Part shown: positions 14,716-22,348 of the stretch, one piece after another
Layout of the letters: each line of letters begins with the position of its first letter
How positions within the stretch are numbered: position 1 is the first letter of the stretch
Translations under genes and position numbers: made by a program
Source of the DNA: CALAED01 sp937891035
Lineage (GTDB): Bacteria > Actinomycetota > Actinomycetes > Streptosporangiales > Streptosporangiaceae
NCBI GenBank assembly: GCA_035642125.1
Contig: DASQSZ010000398.1
Coordinates: forward strand, 1 to 22,733
Length of the DNA stretch: 22,733 nt
Direction of reading: 5' to 3'
Notes under the pieces: generated by a model
Database searches by the model: none
What the model saw: the letters and a program-made list of their open reading frames with translations, nothing else
Told to the model about the DNA's origin: nothing

Positions 14716-14812
14716 TCCGCCGCCCGTTGGAATCGGAGAACACGGAGCGCACAGAGCGCTGCGGAGCGCCGGACGCACGGGAACCCGGCGCCTTTTACAC
14801 GGGGGATGTCGG

Positions 14813-15889
14813 ATGCTTCGCATCCATTTCACCAGCACAGATCTGGCCCGTACGCATCTGGCCGAGGGACCGGACCCGCTGTGGGAGACCGTCTTCAGCC
14901 TGCAGATGCTGCAGGCCCGGTACGGACGCCTCGCTTTCGCCGAGTGGCGGCAGCGGGTTCGCGTCGATCTGCGTCGGCACGGGCTGGCGAGCGAGACACG
15001 CGGATTGCGCTCGCTCGTCCCCGACGCGAGCTACTTTCCCGATTTCCTCACGCCGCCGGAGGGGCTGCTTGGCATGGAAGCGGGTATCGAGGCCATCGTC
15101 GCCGCACCGCCCGCCAGGGTCGCCTACGAGCTGGGCATTCTGCGCGAGCGCGTGGGTGCGCCGACCTGGGCCCAGGAGCTGGCCGACAGGACGCCGCGCG
15201 CCCGTGAGCGACTCGGCCGGATGCTGTCGGGCTACCATGCGCGGGCGGTGGCGCCGTATTGGTCCGCGATCCGTCGGCGCACCGAGGCCGATCGTGCCAT
15301 CCGTACCCGTACCCTGCGCACGGCGGGGGTCGAGGGACTGCTGGACGGCTTCCGACCCGCCATGCGCTGGTCTCCGCCCGTCCTGGAGATCCCCGGCTAT
15401 CCGCTGGACCGGGACCTCTATCTGGAGGAGCGCGGACTGCTTCTCGTGCCATCGCACTTTTGCTGGGGCCACCCGGTCTCGTTCGCGGACGCGGAGCTGC
15501 CGCCCACGCTGCTGTACCCGCTCGGCCGTGACCCGGGGTGGATGCACCCCGTCCCAAGCGAGCCGGGTCATCTCCCCCTGGGTCTCCCTGTTCCGAACCT
15601 GCCTCCTCCGGACCTCCCCGCTGCCGACCCGCTGGCCCGCCTGCTCGGCTCGACCCGGGCCGCCGTCTTGCGCGCCGCTTCCGCCATTGCGAACACAAGA
15701 GAACTCGCCCGCCACACCGGCATCACTCCGGCCGCCGCCAGCCAGCACACCGCCGTGCTCCGGGAAGCGGGGCTCATCACGAGCCGCCGGCACGCCAACA
15801 GCGTGTTCCACCAGCCCACCCAGCTGGGCGCCGCCCTCCTGCGGCGCCACCAAGTCGGGCCCGAAACCACCCGCCGCAGCGGCCTCTGA
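14813..15889 (+). CDS. ArsR-like winged-helix regulator with large N-terminal domain
   Basis: A 358-residue protein. The C-terminal part (about 285-345) is an ArsR-type winged helix: LRAASAIANTRELARHTGITP, then ASQHTAVLREAGLITSRR. The N-terminal 270 residues begin MLRIHFTSTDLARTHLA and include YLEERGLLLVPSHFCW. They match, from memory, the DUF5937-type N-terminal region found on many actinomycete ArsR relatives. No CxC metal site is visible, so metal sensing is unlikely. ATG 14813 has GGGGGA upstream; longer in-frame extensions run back into the divergent gene. A secreted I36-type protein follows after 102 bases on the same strand, a neighbourhood I recall as common. It may regulate that gene and the divergent nSTAND gene. 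Confidence 0.82.
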   Translation: MLRIHFTSTDLARTHLAEGPDPLWETVFSLQMLQARYGRLAFAEWRQRVRVDLRRHGLASETRGLRSLVPDASYFPDFLTPPEGLLGMEAGIEAIVAAPPARVAYELGILRERVGAPTWAQELADRTPRARERLGRMLSGYHARAVAPYWSAIRRRTEADRAIRTRTLRTAGVEGLLDGFRPAMRWSPPVLEIPGYPLDRDLYLEERGLLLVPSHFCWGHPVSFADAELPPTLLYPLGRDPGWMHPVPSEPGHLPLGLPVPNLPPPDLPAADPLARLLGSTRAAVLRAASAIANTRELARHTGITPAAASQHTAVLREAGLITSRRHANSVFHQPTQLGAALLRRHQVGPETTRRSGL

Positions 15890-15991
15890 CGGGCGTGTTA
15901 AAGCCACGGCTTCACCACAGCTGTGCGCGACACCGGCCCGGCGAATCCTGGGAGCCGGCACCACAACAGGAGCAAATCAGGAGGTAAGACC

Positions 15992-16378
15992 ATGCGACGA
16001 ATCTTGCTACCGGTGGCCACGCTCGCCGTGGCGGCGGGAGCGATCGGTTTCGCGGGAGCCGGTACGGCCAACGCGAGCGGGCCGTGCGGCGCCGGTCATT
16101 TCTGCGCCTACCGGGCCAACGACTATGTGGGGGAACTGATAGACCGGCCCATCCACCCGTCGGACGGCGACGTGAACGTCCTCGACAACGCGACCAACTC
16201 GGTGATCAACCATACGCCTTACGACATATGCGGGGTGGACGGCGCCGGCTTCGATCAGACGATCTTGTCGGTTCCCCCTGCCCCCGCGAGTGGGAGCCAC
16301 CGGACGCAGATCGGCTCGCTGTTCAACAAGATCGACTGGTTCTACGCCCGCGACGTGGCCCGGGGATGCGACACGTGA
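15992..16378 (+). CDS. secreted peptidase-inhibitor family I36-like protein
   Basis: A 128-residue precursor. A Sec signal peptide (MRRILLPVATLAVAAG..., cleavage near TANA-SG, residues 26-30) leads to a mature part of about 100 residues starting CGAGHFCAYRANDYVGELI, the beta/gamma-crystallin-like beginning of I36 (Streptomyces metalloprotease inhibitor) relatives. Four Cys in the mature part (32, 38, about 81, near the end) suggest two disulfides. GGAGG seven bases before ATG 15992 is a strong ribosome site. The stop overlaps the GTG of the next gene. Inhibitor activity is a family label only; many homologues are uncharacterised. Confidence 0.82.
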   Translation: MRRILLPVATLAVAAGAIGFAGAGTANASGPCGAGHFCAYRANDYVGELIDRPIHPSDGDVNVLDNATNSVINHTPYDICGVDGAGFDQTILSVPPAPASGSHRTQIGSLFNKIDWFYARDVARGCDT

Positions 16379-17328
16379 ACATCCGCGCCGTAGCACGCGC
16401 GGTTCGGGGCGGGCTCGTCGTCGGGCCCGCCCCGGCCCTTCTGCCGGTTGTGCTGGTTGTCGTGCTGGCGGGCTGCGGTGGGAGCGAGCGGCGTGCGCCC
16501 GGCGGCGTCGATGCGCAGACCCAGCGGCTGGTCGAATCGCTGGCCACCCACGACACCCGGCTGGCGCAGGCCGAGGCGAAGGCGACCGCGGAGTGTATGC
16601 GCCCGAAAGGCTTTCGGTATCCGCCCTACGAAGTGCTCCGGCCGCGGCCGGCGGCGGCCGGGCCGGCCCGCCTCGTTCACCCGATCTCTAAGCGTGAGGC
16701 GGCACAGCACGGATATGGGGACGACCTAAACCGTGAGCGGCCCAAGGACAGCGACCCGCAACTTGCCCAGGAGCACTATTTGAACACTTTGCCCGAACCC
16801 GAACGCCGTCGCTATCACCAAGCGCTCTGGCCGGCCGACGAGCCCGAGGTGACCATCGACCTGCCGCAGGGCATGACCTCCGGGGCGGCGTCCACAGGCT
16901 GTGTGGCGGAAGCCCGCATTCGCGTCTATGGGTCGGTGGAGACCTATTTGCGGCTGTCCCAGTTCTCCAACGCGTTGTCCTTGGTGAGCATCGATGCCTA
17001 CGACAGGTCACGCAACGCCAAGACGATGGGTCTCTATGGCTGGTGCATGAAGCGGGCCGGCTATGCCGTCGACACCCCCAAGGAGGCGAAGGACCTGGCT
17101 CGGGAGCGGTTCGGCCACCGCCGGCCCGACGAGGTCAGCGACCAGGAACGGGCGATGGCGGTCAGCGACGCGACCTGCCAGGAATCCAGCGGCATCTACG
17201 ACCGACTCGAAGCGGCGATCCTCGACGAGGCATCGGATTGGATCCGGAAGCACGAGACCGACATCCGGGACTGGGCCGAACGCCGGCGTGATTCACAGCG
17301 GCGAGCCGAACGAATTCTGGGGCCGTGA
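16375..17328 (+). CDS. lipoprotein of unknown function
   Basis: A 317-residue protein. The GTG at 16375 overlaps the previous stop as GTGA, indicating translational coupling. It has an N-terminal hydrophobic stretch with lipobox LAGC (31-34) and Cys34 as the lipid site, so it is anchored on the outer face of the membrane. The mature part is charged and helical, with two similar motifs: AECMRPKGFRYPP (72-84) and, later, GWCMKRAGYAV. Together with a third Cys in TGCVAEAR and a fourth in ATCQES, these may form disulfides. I recall many paralogues with ECM-x3-GF motifs in Streptosporangiales, without assigned function. A longer in-frame start inside the I36 gene (ATG 16366) is possible. Confidence 0.8.
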   Translation: MNIRAVARAVRGGLVVGPAPALLPVVLVVVLAGCGGSERRAPGGVDAQTQRLVESLATHDTRLAQAEAKATAECMRPKGFRYPPYEVLRPRPAAAGPARLVHPISKREAAQHGYGDDLNRERPKDSDPQLAQEHYLNTLPEPERRRYHQALWPADEPEVTIDLPQGMTSGAASTGCVAEARIRVYGSVETYLRLSQFSNALSLVSIDAYDRSRNAKTMGLYGWCMKRAGYAVDTPKEAKDLARERFGHRRPDEVSDQERAMAVSDATCQESSGIYDRLEAAILDEASDWIRKHETDIRDWAERRRDSQRRAERILGP

Positions 17329-17380
17329 CGGGTGGCGATCAGGGCGAGTGCGCGCCGGGGCGCGCCGGGGCGGCGTTGAT

Positions 17381-17404
17381 CGGGATCGGCGGACCCGCAT
17401 CCCG
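17381..17404. terminator. strong hairpin between convergent genes
   Basis: CGGGAT and GCG (17381-17391, with a CG bulge) pair perfectly with CGC and ATCCCG (17396-17404) around a GACC loop. It lies in the 84-base gap between the lipoprotein gene (ends 17328, +) and the ligase gene (ends 17413, -). A bidirectional GC-type terminator is the simplest reading. No T tract. Confidence 0.5.
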
Positions 17405-17412
17405 CGCGGTGG

Positions 17413-18372
17413 CTATCCGGGGGTTTCCCAGGTGACGTTTTCGGGGTGCTTGTCGGGTCGGAGGCCGCGCCAGGAAGGGTGGCGGAGGTAGCCGTCGGGG
17501 GTCTGCTGGAGGTAGGCGACCTCGCCCACAAGGTCGGGGTCGACCCAGCGAGCGGTGCGGGAGAACGGCGGCGGGACGTCGGTGTCGAACGGGCTGGCAG
17601 AGCGGGCCAGCGGCCTGAGCATGGCGGCGAGGTCGGCCAGCATGGCGTCGGTGAAGCCGGTGCCGACGTTGCCGACGTAGACCAGGCCGTGATCGTGGTA
17701 GACGCCCAGAAGCAAGGAACCGATCATGGTGCGGCGGCGGCCCTCGCCGGGTGTCCAGCCACCGATGACGACGTCGTGGTGCCGGACGTTTTTGATTTTG
17801 ATCCAGTCGCGGCGGCCGCCGGGGTGATAGCGCGAGCTCAGCGGCTTGCCGACGATGCCTTCCAGGCCTTGCTCGATGCTCGCGTGGCGGACGGCGGCGC
17901 CGCCTTGCCACGATGGCGGCGTGTGCACCGGGCCGGTGCCGAGCCCGAGCTCGTCGAGCCGGGCGCGCCGTTGGGTGTAGGGGACGGGCAGCAGCGATTC
18001 GGGGCCGATGTGCAGCAGGTCGAAAACGTAGTAGCAGACCGGGACCGCGGCGAGCAGCCGGCCGCTGGGGCGGCGGACGTGCATGCGGGCTTGGAGGCGG
18101 CCGAAGTCCGGCCGGCCGTCGGCGAACGCCACGATCTCGCCGTCCAGCACGGCCGGAACGGGGATCATGCCGCTCAGCACGGCGAGCTCGGGATAGGTGG
18201 CGGTCATGTCCTTGTCGTTGCGCGACATCAGTCGTACGCCGCCGGTCCCGATGTAGGCGACCGCCCGCACGCCGTCCCACTTCAGCTCCCACGCATAGCG
18301 TGCCTCGTCGCGGGGCAGCTCGCGGCGCAGCGACGCCAGCATCGGGCGGATCAGGCGGGGCGGTTCAGCCAT
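17413..18372 (-). CDS. ATP-dependent DNA ligase, LigC/LigD ligase-domain type
   Basis: A 319-residue ligase seals nicks or double-strand breaks using ATP. Seen: motif I LKWDGVR with adenylated Lys31, motif III LDGEIV (76-81), FDLLHI (117-122), motif IV EGIVGK (171-176) and motif V WIKIKN (190-195), then an OB-fold region to the end. The length fits a stand-alone nucleotidyltransferase plus OB ligase. There is no polymerase or nuclease domain and no Ku gene in the window, so this is not a full LigD operon. In actinobacteria such LigC enzymes act in backup end joining or base-excision repair. A DUF6504-like gene lies 62 bases upstream on the same strand. The start ATG 18372 has only a weak ribosome site. 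Confidence 0.92.
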   Translation of the reverse strand: MAEPPRLIRPMLASLRRELPRDEARYAWELKWDGVRAVAYIGTGGVRLMSRNDKDMTATYPELAVLSGMIPVPAVLDGEIVAFADGRPDFGRLQARMHVRRPSGRLLAAVPVCYYVFDLLHIGPESLLPVPYTQRRARLDELGLGTGPVHTPPSWQGGAAVRHASIEQGLEGIVGKPLSSRYHPGGRRDWIKIKNVRHHDVVIGGWTPGEGRRRTMIGSLLLGVYHDHGLVYVGNVGTGFTDAMLADLAAMLRPLARSASPFDTDVPPPFSRTARWVDPDLVGEVAYLQQTPDGYLRHPSWRGLRPDKHPENVTWETPG

Positions 18373-18434
18373 GGAGCGCCGCCCGTGCCGTCCGGCGAAA
18401 GCGGGGAGTCATCGCAAGGCCCGGTGCGGTGCGG

Positions 18435-18743
18435 TCAGCCGATGACGCCGATGAGGCGCCAGGTCATGGTCGCGTCGTCGTGGGCGAGCTCGACCTGCCC
18501 GGCCGCGTGCTCGCTGGCGGCGTGCAGCACGAAGTGGTGGACGGACGCCGGCGCGTCTGGCGCCAGGACCTCGAGGTCGCGCCACCAGTCCTCGTCGGTG
18601 ACCCATCGCTCGATGAGATCTCCGCCCGAATAGCGACGACCACGCCATGTCCACGCCGTCGGCAGGCCGCGGTCGCTGGTCTCGACATCGGTGATCCGCT
18701 CGTTGTACGTCCTGTGGAGCATGTCGCCAGTTTCTTCGAACAT
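18435..18743 (-). CDS. DUF6504-like small protein
   Basis: A 102-residue protein with TYNERITDVETSDRGLPTAW, then WRGRRYSGGDLIERWVTDEDWWRD, followed by a strand-rich tail. The WRGRRY...RW...WW pattern matches, from memory, DUF6504 proteins, some of which lie near translesion-polymerase genes in actinobacteria. Function is unknown; a link to DNA repair would fit the ligase gene 62 bases downstream, but this is inference. ATG 18743 is used; an internal ATG at 18722 is an alternative and neither has a clear ribosome site. A TAATAC box about 26 bases upstream could be a -10. Confidence 0.65.
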   Translation of the reverse strand: MFEETGDMLHRTYNERITDVETSDRGLPTAWTWRGRRYSGGDLIERWVTDEDWWRDLEVLAPDAPASVHHFVLHAASEHAAGQVELAHDDATMTWRLIGVIG

Positions 18744-18809
18744 GCGTACGAAAGCAAGGCCTTGGTGAAGGTATTACCGCACGTCACCGGAGGTGTGCCG
18801 GCTCCGTCG

Positions 18810-19592
18810 CTAAGCGCGGCGAGGGGGCGAATGATCGTCGACTTTGGGTGACTTCGGAAAGGTGGTTCCGGGGATCCGGTAGCCGACGCCCCGCACGGTC
18901 AAGATGATCTGTGGGTTTTCCGGATCGTCACCGAGGCGTTCGCGAAGCCGCCGGATGTGCACCGAGATGGTGTTGGTGATGACCTTGTCGGTCTTCCACA
19001 CGTGCGTCTGGATGTTCCGCCGGCTCACCACCCGATCGGTGTTGATCATCAGGTAGTGCAGCAGCTCGAACTCGCGCAGCGGCATCTGTACGACCCGGCC
19101 ACGCACCCGCACCACGTGCGAAACCGGATCGAGCTCGATGGGCCCGGCGGTGAGCACGCCGCCCCCGGACTCTCCCGGCACCCCTTCCGCGCGGGCGCCC
19201 TGGATGAGCGGCAGCAGCTCCGGCAGCCGGTAGGGCCGGGCGACGCACGCGTTCGCGCCCGCCGCGAGCGCCTTGACCGCGATATCGGCGTCGTCCGCGC
19301 CCACCCCGAGAATGACGGGAACGGACAGGTTCGCTCGTACGGCCTTCACGAGGGTCACGGCGTCCACCGCCGGCAGACCGGCACTGATCAGCAGGACGTC
19401 CGGATGGAGCGCCCCGGTGCGCAGCAACGCCTGCGCACCGTCGGAGCATACGGTGACCTCGACACCGCGCTCGGCCAGCGCGAGCACAAGCTCGTGACCC
19501 AGCACCTCGTCCGGGTCGGCGACCAGCATCAACGGGACGTGCGCTTTGGCAGGAGCGGGGAGCTGGGCTACCTCGGCAGCCTGTTCGTTCAC
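18810..19592 (-). CDS. OmpR/PhoB-type response regulator with degenerate receiver
   Basis: A 260-residue protein. The C-terminal half (about 147-240) is a standard OmpR winged helix, with LREFELLHYLMINTDRVVSRR and TISVHIRRLRERLGDD...VRGVGYRI. The receiver (20-135) keeps the fold pattern but not the chemistry: the phospho-Asp position reads LLISAGLP (Ser70), the first acidic-pocket residue is Ala25, the Thr/Ser switch is lost (ILGVG), and the conserved Lys is Arg119. It should not be phosphorylated normally. GTG 19592 lies 16 bases after the pstB stop, so it is probably co-transcribed with the pst genes. Likely a phosphate-related regulator acting without classic two-component phosphorylation; no kinase gene is near. 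Confidence 0.87.
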   Translation of the reverse strand: MNEQAAEVAQLPAPAKAHVPLMLVADPDEVLGHELVLALAERGVEVTVCSDGAQALLRTGALHPDVLLISAGLPAVDAVTLVKAVRANLSVPVILGVGADDADIAVKALAAGANACVARPYRLPELLPLIQGARAEGVPGESGGGVLTAGPIELDPVSHVVRVRGRVVQMPLREFELLHYLMINTDRVVSRRNIQTHVWKTDKVITNTISVHIRRLRERLGDDPENPQIILTVRGVGYRIPGTTFPKSPKVDDHSPPRRA

Positions 19593-19608
19593 GCTGTCGG
19601 GGCCCTTC

Positions 19609-20481
19609 TCAGCCGAAACGTCCGGTGATGTAGTCCTCGGTCCGCTTGTCCGACGGGGTGGTGAAGATCTGCCCGGTGAGGTCGTATTCGACGAGCCGGC
19701 CATGCCGTACGCCCTGGTCGTCCACATCGGCCGTAAAGAAGGCGGTGCGGTCGGAGACCCGGGCGGCCTGCTGCATGTTGTGTGTGACGATGATGATCGT
19801 GAAGTCCTGCGCCAGCCCATGCATCAGATCTTCGATCTTGGCGGTGGCGATGGGGTCGAGGGCGGAGCAGGGCTCGTCCATCAAGATGACCTCGGGCTTG
19901 ATGGCGATCGTACGGGCGATGCACAGTCGCTGCTGCTGACCGCCGGACAGCGACAGGCCGCTCTCCTTGAGCTTGTCCTTGACCTCGTCCCACAACGCGG
20001 CCTGGCGGAGGGCCTCCTCGACTATGTCGTCCAAGCCCTTGCGGACGCCGTTGACGCGCGGCCCGTACGCGATGTTGTCGTAGATGGACTTGGGGAACGG
20101 GTTGGGCTTTTGGAACACCATGCCGATCCGCCGCCGGACCTCGATCGCGTCGACCTCGGGTGCGTAGAGGTCCTCACCGTGGTAGGTGATCTTCCCGGAC
20201 ACGCGGGCGCCGGGGATGAGGTCGTTCATCCGGTTGAAGCAGCGCAGCACGGTGCTCTTGCCGCAGCCGGACGGGCCGATCATGGCGGTGATCTGGCGGC
20301 GTCCGATCGCCATGGTGACGTCGCGTACCGCCTCATAGTCGCCGTAGTAGACGCTGAGATCGGCGACCTCGAACACCGTGTCGGCCAGCCCGGGCGCGCC
20401 GCGGTGGGTGTAACGCAGGAACGTCTGCACCGGAGGGGCGTCTTCGTCCTGCTTGGCGGTCCCTTGGCGAGGCTCGGTCAC
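19609..20481 (-). CDS. pstB: phosphate ABC transporter ATP-binding protein
   Basis: A 290-residue ATPase that powers high-affinity phosphate import by PstSCA. Walker A is GPSGCGKS (69-76), signature LSGGQQQRL (178-186) and Walker B VILMDEP (198-204), with the PstB-typical MVFQKPNPFPKSIYDNIAYG (121-140) and VTHNMQQAARVSD. It carries about 35 extra N-terminal residues relative to short PstB proteins. Start GTG 20481 has AGGAG seven bases upstream. It lies 29 bases after pstA, with a response-regulator gene 16 bases downstream. No phoU gene is in the window. Confidence 0.97.
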   Translation of the reverse strand: MTEPRQGTAKQDEDAPPVQTFLRYTHRGAPGLADTVFEVADLSVYYGDYEAVRDVTMAIGRRQITAMIGPSGCGKSTVLRCFNRMNDLIPGARVSGKITYHGEDLYAPEVDAIEVRRRIGMVFQKPNPFPKSIYDNIAYGPRVNGVRKGLDDIVEEALRQAALWDEVKDKLKESGLSLSGGQQQRLCIARTIAIKPEVILMDEPCSALDPIATAKIEDLMHGLAQDFTIIIVTHNMQQAARVSDRTAFFTADVDDQGVRHGRLVEYDLTGQIFTTPSDKRTEDYITGRFG

Positions 20482-20510
20482 TGCGCTTCTCCTGATGGGT
20501 TCATGGGGGT

Positions 20511-21407
20511 TCACCAGCGCTTTTGGTAACGGTTGCGGAGCCAGATGGCCACCGAGTTCATGGCGAGCAGGATCGTCAACAAGATCACGATGGCGGCCGC
20601 GGCGAGGGTGTGGAACTCGGCTTCGGGCTCCTTGATCCAGTTGAAGATCTGGATCGGCAGCACCGTGTAGGAGTCGGTCAGGCTCGCGGGATTGAATGTG
20701 ATGTGGGTGACGGCGCCGAGGAGTAGCAGCGGTGCCGCCTCGCCGATCGCCCGGGACAGGGCGAGGATGGCGCCGGTGGCCATCCCGGGCACCGCCGCGG
20801 GCAGCACCTGTCGCCAGATCGTCTGCCACTGGGTCGCGCCGAGCGCCAGCGAGCCTTGCCGGATGGAGTTCGGCACGGCGCGAATCGCTTCGCGGGCGGC
20901 GATGATGACCACCGGCAGCACCAGCAGCGAGAGCGTCAGCGCCGCCGTGATCAATGTGATCCCCAACCCGATGCCGCGGGCGATGATGCCGAGTCCGAGA
21001 ATGCCGTAGACGATGGACGGGACGGCGGCGAGGTTCTGGATGTTCAGCTCGATGATCCGGTTGTACCAGCGCTCGCGGTCGGCGTACTCCTCCAGATAGA
21101 TCGCCGTCATCACGCCGATCGGGATGCAGAACACCGCGGTCAGCGCGATCACGTAGACCGTGCCGAAGATCGCTGACTGCGCGCCTGCCCGCTCCGGGAA
21201 GAGCCGGGAGGGGAAGTTCTCCCACAGCCGCGCATCCAGCCGCGGCCAGCCCTCGGTCACGACATAGACCAGCAGGATCACCAGGAAGAGCACCGCGATG
21301 ACCAGGCTGACCAGCAGGGTCAGGCGGAAGGCCGGCTCCAGCGGCCGGCGCGGGCCGACCAGCCGCGGTGGGGCGCCGGTGGCCTCGCGGTCGGTGACGG
21401 CGGTCAT
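20511..21407 (-). CDS. pstA: phosphate ABC transporter permease PstA
   Basis: A 298-residue inner-membrane permease, forming the phosphate channel with PstC. About six transmembrane helices are visible, beginning at 29-50. The ABC-permease cytoplasmic loop reads ALSRAIGEAAPLLLLG (216-231), the usual PstA form having GETAP. YLEEYADRERW and NLAAVPSIVYGILGLG are PstA hallmarks. ATG 21407 overlaps the pstC stop as ATGA, so the two subunits are translationally coupled. Confidence 0.97.
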   Translation of the reverse strand: MTAVTDREATGAPPRLVGPRRPLEPAFRLTLLVSLVIAVLFLVILLVYVVTEGWPRLDARLWENFPSRLFPERAGAQSAIFGTVYVIALTAVFCIPIGVMTAIYLEEYADRERWYNRIIELNIQNLAAVPSIVYGILGLGIIARGIGLGITLITAALTLSLLVLPVVIIAAREAIRAVPNSIRQGSLALGATQWQTIWRQVLPAAVPGMATGAILALSRAIGEAAPLLLLGAVTHITFNPASLTDSYTVLPIQIFNWIKEPEAEFHTLAAAAIVILLTILLAMNSVAIWLRNRYQKRW

Positions 21408-22348
21408 TCGTACACCTCGCGGTATTTGCGGACCAGGCGGATGCTGATGGCGTTCATGATGAACGTGAGGAAGAACAGCAGCGCGCCGACAGCGAAGATC
21501 GTCGTGTAGTCGAACGACGCCGTCGGCAGGTCGCCTTGGCCGGCGGCGGCGATGTAGCTGGTCATCGTCTGCATCGCCGACAGCGGGTTGAACGTCCACT
21601 TCGGCTGCAGGCCGGCGGCGATCGCGACGATCATCGTCTCGCCGACGGCGCGGGAGATCGCCAGCACGACGGCGGCCACGATGCCCGACAGCGCGGCCGG
21701 CACGACCACGCGGAGAGCCACGATGCGTTTGGTGGAGCCGAGCGCGTACGCGCCTTCGCGTAGCTCGTGCGGGACCGCCGCCATCGCGTCCTCCGACAGC
21801 GACGCCACCGTGGGGATGATCATTACGCCCATGATCAGGCCCGCCGACAACGCGTTGAAGACCTCGGGGCCGCCGCCTCCCGGCCAGATGTCCTGGAGGA
21901 AGGGGGTGAGGAGGGAGAGCGCGAAGAACCCGTACACCACCGTCGGGATGCCCGCGAGGACCTCGAGCACCGGCTTGAACGTCGCGCGGACCTTGGGCCG
22001 GGCGTACTCGCTCAGGTAGATGGCCGCCGCGAGCCCCAGGGGGACGGCGACGGCGATGGCGATCGCGGTGGTGACCAGGGTCCCGGCGATCAACGGAAGC
22101 ACCCCGTAGCTCGGCGGGGTGAACAGCGGAGACCAGTTGGTGCCGGACAGGAAGTCCCAGACGCCGACCCGCTCGAAAAAACGCAGGGTCGGCGGGATCA
22201 GCGAGACGACGATGCCCACGGTCGTCGCCACGGACACCAGGGAGGCGATCAGCAGCGCGAACTTGATCACCGCCTCGCCGTACCGAGGACGGCTACGCCG
22301 CAGGGACCCGGAGATCCCTGCGGCGAGCGGTGGCGTCTTTGTCGTCAC
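21404..22348 (-). CDS. pstC: phosphate ABC transporter permease PstC
   Basis: A 314-residue permease partner of PstA. About six transmembrane helices, the first at 26-51. Family signs are YGVLPLIAGTLVTTAIA, LAGIPTVVYGFFAL (131-144) and the loop ISRAVGETMIVAIAAG (231-246). GTG 22348 overlaps the pstS stop as GTGA, a four-base overlap implying coupled translation. Length is normal. Confidence 0.97.
   Translation of the reverse strand: MTTKTPPLAAGISGSLRRSRPRYGEAVIKFALLIASLVSVATTVGIVVSLIPPTLRFFERVGVWDFLSGTNWSPLFTPPSYGVLPLIAGTLVTTAIAIAVAVPLGLAAAIYLSEYARPKVRATFKPVLEVLAGIPTVVYGFFALSLLTPFLQDIWPGGGGPEVFNALSAGLIMGVMIIPTVASLSEDAMAAVPHELREGAYALGSTKRIVALRVVVPAALSGIVAAVVLAISRAVGETMIVAIAAGLQPKWTFNPLSAMQTMTSYIAAAGQGDLPTASFDYTTIFAVGALLFFLTFIMNAISIRLVRKYREVYE

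Noticed and set aside
14795..15964. - strand ORF of 389 codons opposite the ArsR-like gene
   Set aside because: The + strand frame has a recognisable winged helix and proper codon use; the antisense has no domain.
17354..17375. Direct repeat gcgcgccgggg twice
   Set aside because: Short, low-complexity GC sequence expected by chance here; no att-site or mobile element nearby.
17446..18633. + strand ORF of 395 codons opposite the ligase and DUF6504-like genes
   Set aside because: It covers two genes and their gap; the ligase motifs on the other strand are decisive.
20482..21225. Upstream extension of the pstB frame through pstA
   Set aside because: The extension is out of frame with pstA and Arg/His-rich; GTG 20481 with AGGAG is the sensible start.
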